This document shows, one piece after another, positions 16,601 through 25,606 of a DNA stretch of 64,000 nt (position 1 is the stretch's first letter; the number at the start of each line of letters is the position of its first letter). The stretch is from Streptomyces sp. BA2 (lineage in GTDB: Bacteria; Actinomycetota; Actinomycetes; Streptomycetales; Streptomycetaceae). Position numbers and translations under genes: made by a program. Location of the stretch: contig NZ_WSRO01000002.1 of NCBI RefSeq assembly GCF_009769735.1, forward strand, positions 3,050,001 through 3,114,000, read 5' to 3'. The notes beneath the pieces were generated by a model that saw only the letters and a program-made list of their open reading frames with translations, was not told where the DNA came from and did no database searches.

Positions 16601-17605
16601 GTGGTGGAAGACAACCGTGAACCCGTGCGCTGGGGCATCCTCGCGACGGGCGGGATCGCCGCGTCGTTCACGGCGAACCTCCTCGACATGCCGGACGCGG
16701 AAGTGGTCGCCGTGGCCTCGCGAACCGACGCGTCGGCGAAGGCGTTCGCGGAGCGGTTCGGGATACCGCGCGCGTACGGGGAGTGGGGCGCGCTCGCCGA
16801 GGACGAGGATATAGACGTCGTGTACGTGGCGACGCCGCACGCCTCGCACCGGGCGGCGGCGGGGCTGTGCCTGGACGCGGGGCGCGCGGTGCTGTGCGAG
16901 AAGGCGTTCACGCTGAACGCGCGCGAGGCGCGGGAGCTGGTGACGCTCGCCCGGCGGCGGGGCCTCTTCCTGATGGAGGCCATGTGGATGTACTGCCATC
17001 CGCTGATCAGGCGGATGAAGGCGCTGGTCGACGACGGGGCGATCGGTGAGGTGCGGACCGTGCAGGCGGACTTCGGCCTCGCCGGGCCCTTCCCTCCGGC
17101 GCACCGGCTCCGTGACCCGGCGCAGGGCGGCGGCTCGCTGCTCGATCTCGGCGTGTACCCGGTGTCGTTCGCGCAGTTGCTGCTCGGGGAGCCTTCGGGG
17201 GTGAGCGCGAGAGCAACGCTCTCGGATGAGGGCGTTGATCTCCAGACGGGAATGCTGCTCTCGTACGAGAGCGGTGCTCACGCTGTGTTGCACTGCTCCA
17301 TCAACGCGGGCACCCCCGTCACCGCCTCGGTCACCGGTTCGCGGGGCCGCATAGACGTCTCGAACGGGTTCTTCTTCCCGGACCGCTTCGTGCTGCACCG
17401 CGAAGGCCGCGACCCCGAGGAGTTCGCCGCCTCCCCCGAGTACGGCCCCCGCGACAGCCTCAAGCACGAGGCCGCCGAGGTCATGCACCGCCTGCGCGCG
17501 GGCGACACCGAGTCCCCCCTCGTCCCCCTGGACGGCACCCTCGCGGTGATGCGGACCCTGGACGCGGTGCGGGAGCGGATCGGGGTGCGCTACCCGGGCG
17601 AGTGA
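16601..17605 (+). CDS. Gfo/Idh/MocA-family oxidoreductase
   Basis: 334 residues from GTG 16601. The N-terminal Rossmann domain opens with RWGILATGGIAASF, and the family's EKP-like motif appears as CEKAFTLN with the catalytic-region Lys. The C-terminal alpha/beta domain has GGGSLLDLGVYPV. These enzymes oxidise or reduce sugars or trans-dihydrodiols with NAD(P); this one resembles the dihydrodiol-dehydrogenase branch. It stands alone with no sugar operon next to it, so the substrate is unknown. Confidence 0.88.
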   Translation: MVEDNREPVRWGILATGGIAASFTANLLDMPDAEVVAVASRTDASAKAFAERFGIPRAYGEWGALAEDEDIDVVYVATPHASHRAAAGLCLDAGRAVLCEKAFTLNAREARELVTLARRRGLFLMEAMWMYCHPLIRRMKALVDDGAIGEVRTVQADFGLAGPFPPAHRLRDPAQGGGSLLDLGVYPVSFAQLLLGEPSGVSARATLSDEGVDLQTGMLLSYESGAHAVLHCSINAGTPVTASVTGSRGRIDVSNGFFFPDRFVLHREGRDPEEFAASPEYGPRDSLKHEAAEVMHRLRAGDTESPLVPLDGTLAVMRTLDAVRERIGVRYPGE

Positions 17606-17626
17606 GCGCACCCCGGCCCACCGGGG

Positions 17627-19261
17627 TCACGCGGGCTTCAGCCCCGGGTTCCCCGCCTCCGTCACGAAGGACGCAGCCGTCGTGATCGGCGCCCCCGGCG
17701 TCGTCACCGCCGACACCGTCTTGAAGTCGGCGCGCGCGGATTCCTGCCCAAGTGCGACGGTCACGTACCCGCGCCGCCCGTTGTAGAACTTCATGTGCGG
17801 GTTGGCCTTGGTGTAGGTGTCCCAGTTCACGGGCTTGTCGGCGCCGTCCCTACCGCTCGCGATGGACGTGGCGACGATCTCCGTGCCGACCGTCTTGGAC
17901 GCCTGGTTGTCGAAGTCGGCCTTGATGTCGTAGGCGTACCCGACGTGCACGTCGCCCGTGAGCACCATCAGGTTCTCGATCCCGGCCGACGCCGCGCCCG
18001 CGAGGACACGGTCGCGGGAGGCCGGATAGCCGTCCCAGGCGTCCATGCTGACCTTCGCCACCGCGTTGAGGTCCAGCTTGCGCTGGGAGAAGTTGACCTG
18101 CTGCGGCATGACGTTCCACACCGCCGACGAGCTCCGCCAGCCGTCGATGAGCCAGCGCTCCTGGGTGGCCCCGGTGATGGTGCGCTTGGGGTCCGTGGAC
18201 TCAGGTCCCGGGATGTCCTGGCCGTCGCCGTAGGCCTGGTTGGAGCGGTACTGCCGGGTGTCCAGGATGTCGAACTGCGCGAGGTTGCCCCACTGCAAGC
18301 GGCGGTAGAGCTGCAGGTCCGGACCCACGGGCTGCTGGGGGCTGCGCAGCGGCAGGTTCTCCCAGTACGCGCGGTAGGCGGCGGCGCGGCGCACCAGGAA
18401 CTCGGCGGGCGGGTTGCCGTTCTCGTCGAGGTCGTCCGCGTAGTTGTTCTCGGTCTCGTGGTCGTCCCAGGTGACGACGAAGGGGTGCGCGGCGTGCGCG
18501 GCGCGCAGATCCGGGTCGGTCTTGTAGAGGGCGTACCGCAGGCGGTAGTCCTCCAGCGTCTGCGTCTCACGGTTGTAGAGGGCGGGCAGCGTGCGGTCGG
18601 TGTAGTTGCGGGCGCCGCCGGCCGAGTTCACCGCGTACTCGTAGAGGTAGTCGCCGAGGTGGAAGACGACGTCGACGTCGTCCTTGGCCAGGTGTTTGTA
18701 CGCGTTGTAGTAACCGTCGTGGTAGGCCTGGCAGGACACCGCGGCCAGCGTCAGGGAGCTCACCTTGCTGCCCGCCGCGGGGGCGGTGCGGGTGCGGCCC
18801 GTCTCGCTGATCCATGTCCCGGTCTTGAAGCGGAAGTAGTAGGCACGCCCTGCCTCAAGGAAGTCCACCTCGACGTGCACGGTGTGGTTGAACTCGGGGT
18901 GGGCGATGGCCACGCCGCTTCTGGCGACGCGCCGGAACGCGGCGTCGTGGGCGACCTCCCACTGGACGACGACCCGCATGTTCGGCAGACCGTTGCCCGG
19001 TTCGTACGGGGCCGGGGCGAGGCGGGTCCAGAGCAGGATGGAGCCGGGCTGCGGGTCGCCGGATGCCACGCCGAGCGTGAAGGGATCGTCGGCGATCTTC
19101 CGTGCGTCCAGCTCGGCGGCGCTCGCCGCGCCCGCCGCCGGCAGGTTGGTGGCGAAGGCGAGCGCGGCGGCGGCGCCGGTGACGCTGAGGAAACGACGGC
19201 GGCCCAAGCGGCTCGCGGCGGCTCGGATTTCGGCTGTGTCCTGCTGGCCTGCGGGTGTCAT
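17627..19261 (-). CDS. phoD: Alkaline phosphatase D (PhoD), Tat-exported
   Basis: 544 residues from ATG 19261 after GGGGAGGG. The twin-arginine motif [11 protein letters not shown] lies near residues 18-28. PhoD metallophosphoesterase motifs are all present: [50 protein letters not shown] and [12 protein letters not shown]. PhoD is a Ca/Fe-dependent phosphomonoesterase/diesterase released to scavenge phosphate and is normally under PhoP control. I could not find a convincing PHO box upstream. Confidence 0.93.
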   Translation of the reverse strand: MTPAGQQDTAEIRAAASRLGRRRFLSVTGAAAALAFATNLPAAGAASAAELDARKIADDPFTLGVASGDPQPGSILLWTRLAPAPYEPGNGLPNMRVVVQWEVAHDAAFRRVARSGVAIAHPEFNHTVHVEVDFLEAGRAYYFRFKTGTWISETGRTRTAPAAGSKVSSLTLAAVSCQAYHDGYYNAYKHLAKDDVDVVFHLGDYLYEYAVNSAGGARNYTDRTLPALYNRETQTLEDYRLRYALYKTDPDLRAAHAAHPFVVTWDDHETENNYADDLDENGNPPAEFLVRRAAAYRAYWENLPLRSPQQPVGPDLQLYRRLQWGNLAQFDILDTRQYRSNQAYGDGQDIPGPESTDPKRTITGATQERWLIDGWRSSSAVWNVMPQQVNFSQRKLDLNAVAKVSMDAWDGYPASRDRVLAGAASAGIENLMVLTGDVHVGYAYDIKADFDNQASKTVGTEIVATSIASGRDGADKPVNWDTYTKANPHMKFYNGRRGYVTVALGQESARADFKTVSAVTTPGAPITTAASFVTEAGNPGLKPA

Positions 19262-19395
19262 GTGGCCCTCCCCTGACGATTTGGTGTCACGGGCATGCAA
19301 GTGGTGGGGGACGACGCGCGACTGTCGCGTACACAACACCCGCATGGCGGGCTGATGATGACCATATGGACGCCACTCCCGTACGCTGCGGGGCC

Positions 19396-20247
19396 ATGAA
19401 CGCAGAGCTAACTGGGCATCCAACCGGGCAAGCTAGGACCGCCGTGGTGACCGGCGCGGGCTCCGGAATCGGCAGGTCCGTGGCGGTGGAACTGCTGCGG
19501 GCCGGATGGTCCGTGGCGCTCGCGGGGCGCCGGAAGGAGACGCTGGAGGAGACGGCGGCGATCGCGGCGGGGGTGTCGGAGGGCGCCGCGGTGCGGCCCG
19601 TCCCGCACGCCGAGGAATCCACCGAGGTGAACGCCCCGGCCGAGACCGACGCCCTGTGCGTGCGCACCGACGTCTCGCGGCCCGAGGACGTGGCCGCGCT
19701 CTTCTCGGCCGTGCGCGACCGCTTCGGCCGGCTCGACCTCCTCTTCAACAACGCCGGTACGTTCGGCCCCGGCGGTGTGCCGGTCGACGAACTGGAGTAC
19801 GACGCGTGGCGGCACGTCGTCGACACGAACCTCAACGGCGCGTTCCTGTGCGCGCAGGCTGCCTTCCGGCAGATGAAGGAGCAGGACCCGCAGGGCGGCC
19901 GCATCATCAACAACGGCTCCATCTCCGCGCACGTCCCGCGCCCGCTCTCCATCGCGTACACGGCGACGAAGCACGCGCTGACCGGCCTGACGAAGTCCCT
20001 CTCCCTGGACGGCCGCCCCTACCGGATCGCCTGCGGCCAGATCGACATCGGCAACGCGGCGACGGACATGACGGAGCGGATGCAGACCGGAATCCTCCAG
20101 GCCAACGGGGAACTGGCACCCGAGCCGGTGATGGACGTGTCGGACGTGGCGCGGACGGTGCGCCATATGGCGGAGCTGCCGCTGGAGGCGAACGTGCAGT
20201 TCGCGACGGTGCTCGCGACGAACATGCCCTTCATCGGGCGGGGTTAG
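19396..20247 (+). CDS. SDR-family oxidoreductase
   Basis: 283 residues from ATG 19396 (ATG 19365 is also in frame). Cofactor motif TGAGSGIG near residue 19, NNAG in [10 protein letters not shown], and the catalytic Ser...Tyr-x-x-x-Lys in GSISAH...[10 protein letters not shown]. An unusually long acidic insert between the second beta strand and the NNAG region (about residues 60-90) is absent from compact SDRs. Substrate unknown. A strong hairpin follows the stop. Confidence 0.88.
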   Translation: MNAELTGHPTGQARTAVVTGAGSGIGRSVAVELLRAGWSVALAGRRKETLEETAAIAAGVSEGAAVRPVPHAEESTEVNAPAETDALCVRTDVSRPEDVAALFSAVRDRFGRLDLLFNNAGTFGPGGVPVDELEYDAWRHVVDTNLNGAFLCAQAAFRQMKEQDPQGGRIINNGSISAHVPRPLSIAYTATKHALTGLTKSLSLDGRPYRIACGQIDIGNAATDMTERMQTGILQANGELAPEPVMDVSDVARTVRHMAELPLEANVQFATVLATNMPFIGRG

Positions 20248-20265
20248 CCACAGACACCCACTCGT

Positions 20266-20297
20266 GGCCGACCGTGACCCCGCCCTCACGGTCGGCC
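20266..20297 (+). terminator. Terminator after SDR gene
   Basis: A perfect 12-base stem, GGCCGACCGTGA / TCACGGTCGGCC, with an eight-base loop 19 bases after the stop codon, followed by TATATCTT. It separates the SDR gene from the lamin-tail gene. Confidence 0.8.
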
Positions 20298-20410
20298 TAT
20301 ATCTTCACAAGCGGAATGGAAGACACTGCGTCAATTACGCGCATCACACCCCGTATGCTCAGCGTGCCCTCCACGAGAACTCCACATTCAGAGCACACTC
20401 GGAGCACACC

Positions 20411-20881
20411 TTGCGCATACGTTCCGCGGCCCCGGCCGTCCTCGCCGCCGCCGCACTCGCGGCACCGCTGCTCGCCGCGTCCCCCGCTACCGCGGCCGCG
20501 GCCGCTCACCAGGGCGGGCTGCACCTCGGGTACATCCAGTTCGACAGCCCGGGCCGGGACAGCCGTTCCAACTCATCGCTGAACGCGGAGTGGGTGAACA
20601 TCCACAACAACTCCGGCTCGGCGATCCAGCTCAAGGGCTACAAGCTGAAGGACAACACCGGCTACACGTACACCTTCGGCAGCTACAAGATCGGCGCCGG
20701 CAAGACCGTCAAGGTCCGCACCGGCAAGGGCACCAACGCCTCCGGCGTCCGCTACTGGGGCCGCGGCTCGTACGTCTGGAACAACACCAGCGACAAGGCC
20801 CGCCTCATCAAGCCGAGCGGCTCGCTCAAGGACTCCTGCTCCTGGACGAACAGCAACCCCGGCTACAAGAACTGCCACTGA
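20411..20881 (+). CDS. Secreted lamin-tail-domain protein
   Basis: 156 residues from TTG 20411 (GGAG ten bases upstream). Signal peptide residues 1-31 end at ATAAAAA. The rest is one lamin-tail domain: LNAEWVNIHNNSGSAIQLKGYKLKDN, a central Gly/Lys-rich turn, then SYVWNNTSDKARLIKPSG. This immunoglobulin-like fold is common in small secreted Streptomyces proteins, often fused to nucleases; here it stands alone. Two cysteines near the C-terminus (CSWTNSNPGYKNC) could form a disulfide. Confidence 0.87.
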   Translation: MRIRSAAPAVLAAAALAAPLLAASPATAAAAAHQGGLHLGYIQFDSPGRDSRSNSSLNAEWVNIHNNSGSAIQLKGYKLKDNTGYTYTFGSYKIGAGKTVKVRTGKGTNASGVRYWGRGSYVWNNTSDKARLIKPSGSLKDSCSWTNSNPGYKNCH

Positions 20882-20999
20882 CGGCCCACACGCCACCGTG
20901 AAGGGGAGGGGGCAGGGCAGCCGCTCCGTGGCGGCCGGCGGGGACCCGCGCCGGGGGGCCGCGGGAATGGCCGGGGCCGCGGAACGGTTGCCCTGCGAC

Positions 21000-21899
21000 A
21001 TGACGACGAACTCAGCGGACGCCGCCTCTCCCGACGTGCTGCGCTACACCGCCTTCGCGACCGACCCGGCGGGCGGCAACCCCGCCGGGATCGTGCTCGA
21101 CGCCGCCGGTCTCGACGATGCGGCGATGCTGGGGATCGCGGCGGAGGTGGGCTACAGCGAATCGGCGTTCCTGGTCCCCGGCGCCCCGGACTCCGCCTCC
21201 GGCTCCGGCTCCCCTGGCCGCGCCTTCGACGTGCGCTACTTCAGCCCGCGGGCCGAGGTGCCCTTCTGCGGGCACGCGACGGTGGCGGCGGCGGTCGCGC
21301 TGGCCGAACGGGGCGAGGGCGCGGGCGACTTCGTCTTCTCCACGCGGGCGGGCACGGTGCCGGTGACCGTGACCGACGTGGACGGCACCCTGCGGGCCAC
21401 GCTCACCAGCGTCGAGCCGCACGTCGACGAGGTCGCGGCGGCCGACCTGACCGAGGCCCTGGCCGCGCTCGACTGGCCCGCGGACGACCTGGACCCATCC
21501 CTGCCGCCCCGCATCGCCTACGCGGGCGCCCGCCACCTGATCCTGGCCGCCGCGACCCGCGAACGCCTCGCCGACCTGTCGTACGACTTCGAACGCCTCG
21601 CGACCCTGATGCGCCGCCTGGATCTGACCACGGTCCAACTGGTGTGGCGGGAGTCGGACTTGACCTTCCACGTGCGCGACCCGTTCCCGGTGGGCGGCGT
21701 CGTGGAGGACCCCGCGACGGGCGCGGCGGCCGCCGCGTTCGGCGCGTACGCACGCGAACTGGCCCTGGTCCCCGCGGAGTCGGAGCTCACCCTTCACCAG
21801 GGCGCGGACATGGGGCGCCCCGGGCTGCTCACGGTGAGCCTGCAGGAAGGGGACGAGAGGGTGCGGGTGAGTGGGGCGGCGGTGCGGATCGAGGGGTAG
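21000..21899 (+). CDS. PhzF-family isomerase/epimerase
   Basis: 299 residues from ATG 21000. Diaminopimelate-epimerase-like fold with AFATDPAGGNPAGIV near the N-terminus, the catalytic Glu in GYSESAFLV, and two PhzF core motifs, FSPRAEVPFCGHAT and EDPATGAAAAAFGAY. Despite the name, most PhzF homologues are not phenazine enzymes; no phz genes are nearby. It probably isomerises a small metabolite. Confidence 0.88.
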   Translation: MTTNSADAASPDVLRYTAFATDPAGGNPAGIVLDAAGLDDAAMLGIAAEVGYSESAFLVPGAPDSASGSGSPGRAFDVRYFSPRAEVPFCGHATVAAAVALAERGEGAGDFVFSTRAGTVPVTVTDVDGTLRATLTSVEPHVDEVAAADLTEALAALDWPADDLDPSLPPRIAYAGARHLILAAATRERLADLSYDFERLATLMRRLDLTTVQLVWRESDLTFHVRDPFPVGGVVEDPATGAAAAAFGAYARELALVPAESELTLHQGADMGRPGLLTVSLQEGDERVRVSGAAVRIEG

Positions 21900-21941
21900 G
21901 TTCCGCTGCCCTGCGACGGATCCGGGGGCAGGGCTGTGATG

Positions 21942-22050
21942 CCTGGCCCGTCAGGCCTGACCCGTAAACCCTGGCCCGTCAGGCCTGACCCGTAAACCCT
22001 GGCCCGTCAGGCCTGACCCGTAAACCCTGGCCCGTCAGGCCTGGCCCGTC
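21942..22050. repeat. 28-bp tandem repeat, about 3.9 copies
   Basis: Unit CCTGGCCCGTCAGGCCTGAC plus CCGTAAAC, starting at 21942, 21970, 21998 and 22026; the last copy is partial. Each unit contains a GGCCCGTCAGGCC palindrome-like core. The array runs into the last codons of the minus-strand SnoaL-like gene and fills the convergent gap after PhzF. Confidence 0.9.
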
Positions 22051-22358
22051 TCGAACCGGGAGACCTTCCCGTCCTCGACGGTGAACCGCCACTTCGTCCG
22101 CATCTCCCCCCACGTGTCGTTGCGGTAATTGACGATCAGCGCGCGCCCGCCGTCCGACTCGTTCTCCACGTCCATGTGGCCGTTCGAGGAGAAGATCTCG
22201 CGGTCCGCCCATTCGGCGACGTTCCGGTCGGAACCGTCGTCGGACATGGTCGCGTCGGGCGTCAGGACGGCCTGGAAGGCGGCCCGGTCGTTGGAGTTCA
22301 CGGCGATGACGAAGGCCCGGACCGTCGGGTCGGCGAGCCGATTTACCTGAATGCTCAT
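22035..22358 (-). CDS. SnoaL/NTF2-like small protein
   Basis: 107 residues from ATG 22358. Features of the NTF2-like cone fold: an N-terminal helix (RLADPTVRAFVIAVNSNDRAAFQAVLTPDATMSDDGS) and C-terminal strands (RALIVNYRNDTWGEMRTKWRF). Members are small enzymes or ligand-binding proteins; no catalytic pair can be assigned. The final residues GQA fall within the 28-bp tandem repeat, so the natural C-terminus may have been altered by repeat expansion. Confidence 0.75.
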   Translation of the reverse strand: MSIQVNRLADPTVRAFVIAVNSNDRAAFQAVLTPDATMSDDGSDRNVAEWADREIFSSNGHMDVENESDGGRALIVNYRNDTWGEMRTKWRFTVEDGKVSRFETGQA

Positions 22359-22525
22359 GCGCCCACGGTCACACCGGCAGCCGCGTCCCGCCACCGGGCG
22401 CGGTCACTCGTACGGCCGATTGAGCGGGGTGCGCGGCGAGCCTCTGACGGACGGTGGGGGTGACACCCACAGGCCCCGCCGACCCTCACCGCCCCCCACC
22501 GGCCCCCACTCCAGGAGACAGCGCC

Positions 22526-23077
22526 ATGACCAGTTCCTGCTTCGACCGACATGACCTGGGCCTTCTGCTGCTCCGTGTCACCACCGGCGGCGTCCTCGTC
22601 GCCCACGGCACCCAGAAGCTCTTCGGCTGGTTCGGCGGCCACGGCATCGAGGGCACCGGCGCCTTCATGGAGTCCATCGGCTTCGCGCCCGGCAAGGCGA
22701 ACGCCGTCGTCGCCGGGCTCGCCGAGGCGGGCGGCGGCACGCTGCTCGCGCTCGGCCTCGCGACCCCCGCCGCCGGTTCCGCGGCGGCCGGCGCCATGGC
22801 CGGGGCGACCGCGGTGCACGCCCCCAACGGCTTCTTCAGCCAGGGAGGCGGCTACGAGTACCCGGCGTTCCTCGGCATGGTCGCCGCCACCCTGGCCGTC
22901 GCGGGCCCCGGCGCCTACTCCGTCGACGACGCGCTCGGCCACTCCTTCAACCGCAACTGGATGGTGCCCGCGGCGCTGGCGGGCACGGCGCTCGGGGTGC
23001 TCGTCTCGGTGGGCTCGCGGACAAAGAACGTACGGGCGCAGGAGAGCGCGTCGGAGTCGGAGGACGACGGCGCCTGA
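22526..23077 (+). CDS. DoxX-family membrane protein
   Basis: 183 residues, four membrane segments. The DoxX signature is LLLRVTTGGVLVAHGTQKLFGWFGGHG in the first segment, followed by FAPGKANAVVAGLAEAGGG and a third segment with NGFF. DoxX proteins act as membrane subunits of quinone/thiol redox systems, for example in oxidative-stress complexes. The acidic C-terminal tail (ESEDDGA) is cytoplasmic or disordered. Confidence 0.87.
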   Translation: MTSSCFDRHDLGLLLLRVTTGGVLVAHGTQKLFGWFGGHGIEGTGAFMESIGFAPGKANAVVAGLAEAGGGTLLALGLATPAAGSAAAGAMAGATAVHAPNGFFSQGGGYEYPAFLGMVAATLAVAGPGAYSVDDALGHSFNRNWMVPAALAGTALGVLVSVGSRTKNVRAQESASESEDDGA

Positions 23078-23113
23078 CGGCCGCTTGACGGCGTACGTGG
23101 TTGCCTGATCCCC

Positions 23114-23641
23114 GTGATTGTCTGGATCAACGGAAGTTACGGCGCGGGCAAGACCACCACGTCCGAGGAACTGGTCGGTCTGCTCCCGGCCGCCCGGCTC
23201 TTCGACGCCGAAGAGGTCGGCTACATGCTGCATCACGTCCTCGGCCCCCTCCAGGAGGAGGCCGACTTCCAGCACTGGCCGCCGTGGCGAGCCCTCGTCG
23301 TCGAGACGGCGCGCCAGCTGCTCGCGTACACGGGCGGAACGTTGGTCATCCCGCAGACGGTGCTCGTGGAGGAGTACTGGACGGAGCTGCGCGAGGGCCT
23401 CGGCCAACTCGGCGTTCCCGTACGCCATTTCGTGCTGCACGCCGATCCCGGGACGCTGACCCGGCGCATCGAGGCCGACATCCCGGCGATCATCCCCTGG
23501 CGCCTCGACCACGTCGTCCCCTACCAGGAGGCACTGCCATGGCTGCGGCGGGCGGGCGAGGTGATCGATACGACGGACACTCCGCCGGACGAGGTCGCAC
23601 GGCGCATCGCGGCGAAAGTGGCTGGTAGGGAGGAGAGTTGA
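23114..23641 (+). CDS. TmrB-like P-loop ATP-binding protein
   Basis: 175 residues from GTG 23114. It begins with the Walker A INGSYGAGKTTTSEEL and continues like a small nucleotide kinase of the AAA_33/TmrB type, with a lid region (HADPGTLTRRIEADI) and a short C-terminal helix. Bacillus TmrB gives tunicamycin resistance; homologues occur widely without that role. The substrate is not evident. It is followed by the methyltransferase gene on the same strand, 19 bases away. Confidence 0.78.
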   Translation: MIVWINGSYGAGKTTTSEELVGLLPAARLFDAEEVGYMLHHVLGPLQEEADFQHWPPWRALVVETARQLLAYTGGTLVIPQTVLVEEYWTELREGLGQLGVPVRHFVLHADPGTLTRRIEADIPAIIPWRLDHVVPYQEALPWLRRAGEVIDTTDTPPDEVARRIAAKVAGREES

Positions 23642-23660
23642 CCGGATAACGTCCTCGCTC

Positions 23661-24431
23661 ATGACCGAGACCACCGTGCAGAGCCTGCCGCCCCGCCTCA
23701 CCCGCCTCACCTTCCACGGCCCGCTCTCCGAGGCGCGGGCCACCCGCCTCGTCGAGCGCGTCGCGCCGGGCACCGGCTCCGTCCTCGATCTCGGCTGCGG
23801 CTGGGGCGAGTTGCTGCTCCGCGTCCTCGAAGCCGCCCCGGACGCAACCGGCGTGGGCGTCGATCTGTCGGCCGAGGACCTGGCCAGGGGCCGCGCCGCC
23901 GCCAAGGAGCGCGGTCTGGCCGAGCGCGTCTCCTTCGTCGAGGAGTCGGCGACGGACACCGCCCGCGGCCCCGCCGACCTCGTCCTGTGCCTGGGCGCGA
24001 GTCAGGCGCTCAGCTCCGCCGAACCGCCCGGCCACACCGAAGCGGCCCTGCGCGAACTGCGCCGCCTGGTGAATCCCGGCGGCCGCGTCGTGCTCGGCGA
24101 GGGTTTCTGGCAGCGCACCCCCACCTCCGACGAGCTCGCCGCGATGTGGCCGGGCGCCCACACCGGCGAACACCTCTTCCTGGGCGACCTCGTGGACGCG
24201 GCGATCGCCGCGGGCTTCCGCCCCGTGTGGGTGGAGACGGCGAGCGCGGAGGAGTGGGAGGAGTTCGAGTCCGGCTACCGCACCGACGTGGAGGAATGGC
24301 TTGCCACGCACCCCGGCCATCCGCTGGCCGCCGAGACCCGCGAGAAGACGGACCGCCAGCGCGACACCTGGCTGCGGGGCTACCGCCAGGTGCTCGGTCT
24401 GGCCTATCTGACCTTGATGCCGGTGGCCTGA
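23661..24431 (+). CDS. Class I SAM-dependent methyltransferase
   Basis: 256 residues. SAM motif I is SVLDLGCGWGELLLR near residue 40, acidic motif II GVGVDLS, and a post-motif GGRVVLGEGFWQR. The acidic C-terminal half (EEWEEFESGYRTDVEEWL) and arrangement resemble small-molecule methyltransferases of the UbiE/Methyltransf_25 group. The target is unknown. The last 28 bases overlap the convergent APH-fold gene. Confidence 0.83.
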   Translation: MTETTVQSLPPRLTRLTFHGPLSEARATRLVERVAPGTGSVLDLGCGWGELLLRVLEAAPDATGVGVDLSAEDLARGRAAAKERGLAERVSFVEESATDTARGPADLVLCLGASQALSSAEPPGHTEAALRELRRLVNPGGRVVLGEGFWQRTPTSDELAAMWPGAHTGEHLFLGDLVDAAIAAGFRPVWVETASAEEWEEFESGYRTDVEEWLATHPGHPLAAETREKTDRQRDTWLRGYRQVLGLAYLTLMPVA

Positions 24432-25453
24432 GGGCGGTCGTACCCGGTGTCGAACCACGCCTGGGCCAGCGCGTCGAGCGTCGGCTCCGGCGGGGCCGGC
24501 AGCTCCCGCAGATACCAGGGCAGGTTGCTGTAGACGTGGAGCAGGGTGTGGGCGAGGAGTTCGCGCGGCTCGAAGGTGCGGCCGTAGGCCCGCATGAAGC
24601 GGCCGAGGAGGCCCGGCTCCGCGCGCGTGACGAAGAGGCCGACGCCCACGAAGTCGTACGCCCTGTCCCCGATCATGGCGGGCTCGAAGTCGAAGAGCCC
24701 GGTGAGCCCGAGCCGCCCCGCCCCGCCGCCGGAGCCGCCGGAACCGCCGGAACCGCCGGGACCGACAGAGCCTCCGGGACCGACAGAGCCTCCGGGACCG
24801 ACAGAGCCGACCAGCAGATGCTGGCGCATGAACTCGGTGTGCAGGAGGACAGGCGGCGCGTCGGCCCGCAGCGGCAGCGGCACCGCGTCCAGGAAGTCGG
24901 GGATCTGCTCCAACCAGCTCTCCGGCAGCCCGCATTTCCGCTGCCGCGCGACGACCCCGGCGCGCTGCCTGCCGAGGAAGGCTCCCCAGTCACCGGGCCC
25001 GAGCACATCGGCGAGCGGCCCGGGATCCAGGGCATGCAGCGCGGCGAGCGCCTCACCGGCCTCGGTGACCAGGCGCTCCCGGTCGGCACGCGGAATGCGC
25101 GGCCAGGCGGAGGCGAGGTCTTCGCCGGGCAGCCGGGACATCAGTACGTACCGCCAGCCGTTCTCGTACGACCCGGACGCCCGCACCCGCGGTGTGGGGA
25201 CGGGCAGCCGACCCTGAAGATGGCTCAACACCCGCGCCTCGGCCAGGGCGTCGTCGGCCGCGGCGCCGGGGAAGAGCTTGAGCACGAGATCGTCCCCGAC
25301 TGCGTAGACGGGCTGCGACCCCTCCGTGAACCGGTGGAGCGGCGCCCCCGCGAGGCCCAGCCTGCCGCAGAGGTCCTCGACTCCGGGCCGCATGACGGCC
25401 TCGTCGGGGACGACGACGTCCCATTGTTCGTCGGTGTCCACAGGGGGCAGCAT
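24404..25453 (-). CDS. Aminoglycoside-phosphotransferase-fold protein with a Gly-rich insert
   Basis: 349 residues from ATG 25453. N-lobe nucleotide-binding strands with Lys in GDDLVLKLFPG and Glu in EARVLSHL. In the C-lobe the usual catalytic loop HGDxxxxN appears as LLHTEFMRQHLLV, so the Asp position is Glu and the Asn position is His; the Mg-binding DFE in GLFDFEPAMIGDRAYDF is kept. Between these lies a 30-residue SVGPGG/SGG repeat. Likely a small-molecule or protein kinase of the APH superfamily; antibiotic resistance is not implied. Confidence 0.8.
   Translation of the reverse strand: MLPPVDTDEQWDVVVPDEAVMRPGVEDLCGRLGLAGAPLHRFTEGSQPVYAVGDDLVLKLFPGAAADDALAEARVLSHLQGRLPVPTPRVRASGSYENGWRYVLMSRLPGEDLASAWPRIPRADRERLVTEAGEALAALHALDPGPLADVLGPGDWGAFLGRQRAGVVARQRKCGLPESWLEQIPDFLDAVPLPLRADAPPVLLHTEFMRQHLLVGSVGPGGSVGPGGSVGPGGSGGSGGSGGGAGRLGLTGLFDFEPAMIGDRAYDFVGVGLFVTRAEPGLLGRFMRAYGRTFEPRELLAHTLLHVYSNLPWYLRELPAPPEPTLDALAQAWFDTGYDRPQATGIKVR
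24727..24808. repeat. 9-bp and 18-bp tandem repeats in the APH-fold gene
   Basis: Three copies of CCGGGACCGACAGAGCCT (from 24756) follow several CCGGAACCG-type nonamers. They encode the in-frame Gly-rich linker located between the catalytic loop and the DFE motif. Confidence 0.88.
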
Positions 25454-25606
25454 GATCGGCACAGTAGGAGGGGGACACGGGCGACGGCAACGCATTTATA
25501 CGGGCCCGGCGGCCGGCCCGCGGCGCCCGCGATACCGACCGAAGTCTGCCGCCCATCGACTTTCGGCCGCTCCCCCGCGGGTACCCGCTCGCCTAGCGTC
25601 GAGGCC

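Noticed and set aside
19262..19395. PHO boxes upstream of phoD
   Set aside because: I looked for the two GTTCACC-type direct repeats and did not see a convincing match.
21000..21899. Phenazine biosynthesis locus
   Set aside because: Only a PhzF-like gene is present; none of the other phz genes occur nearby, and most PhzF homologues are unrelated to phenazines.
21942..22050. CRISPR array
   Set aside because: The 28-bp units are directly adjacent with no spacers and no cas genes are nearby.
24404..25453. Aminoglycoside resistance gene
   Set aside because: The catalytic motif is altered and APH-fold proteins of this kind have many other roles.
23987..25606. Long upstream extension of the YqeB-like gene
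   Set aside because: The extension is opposite the APH-fold gene and out of character; ATG 25607 has a leaderless promoter pattern.
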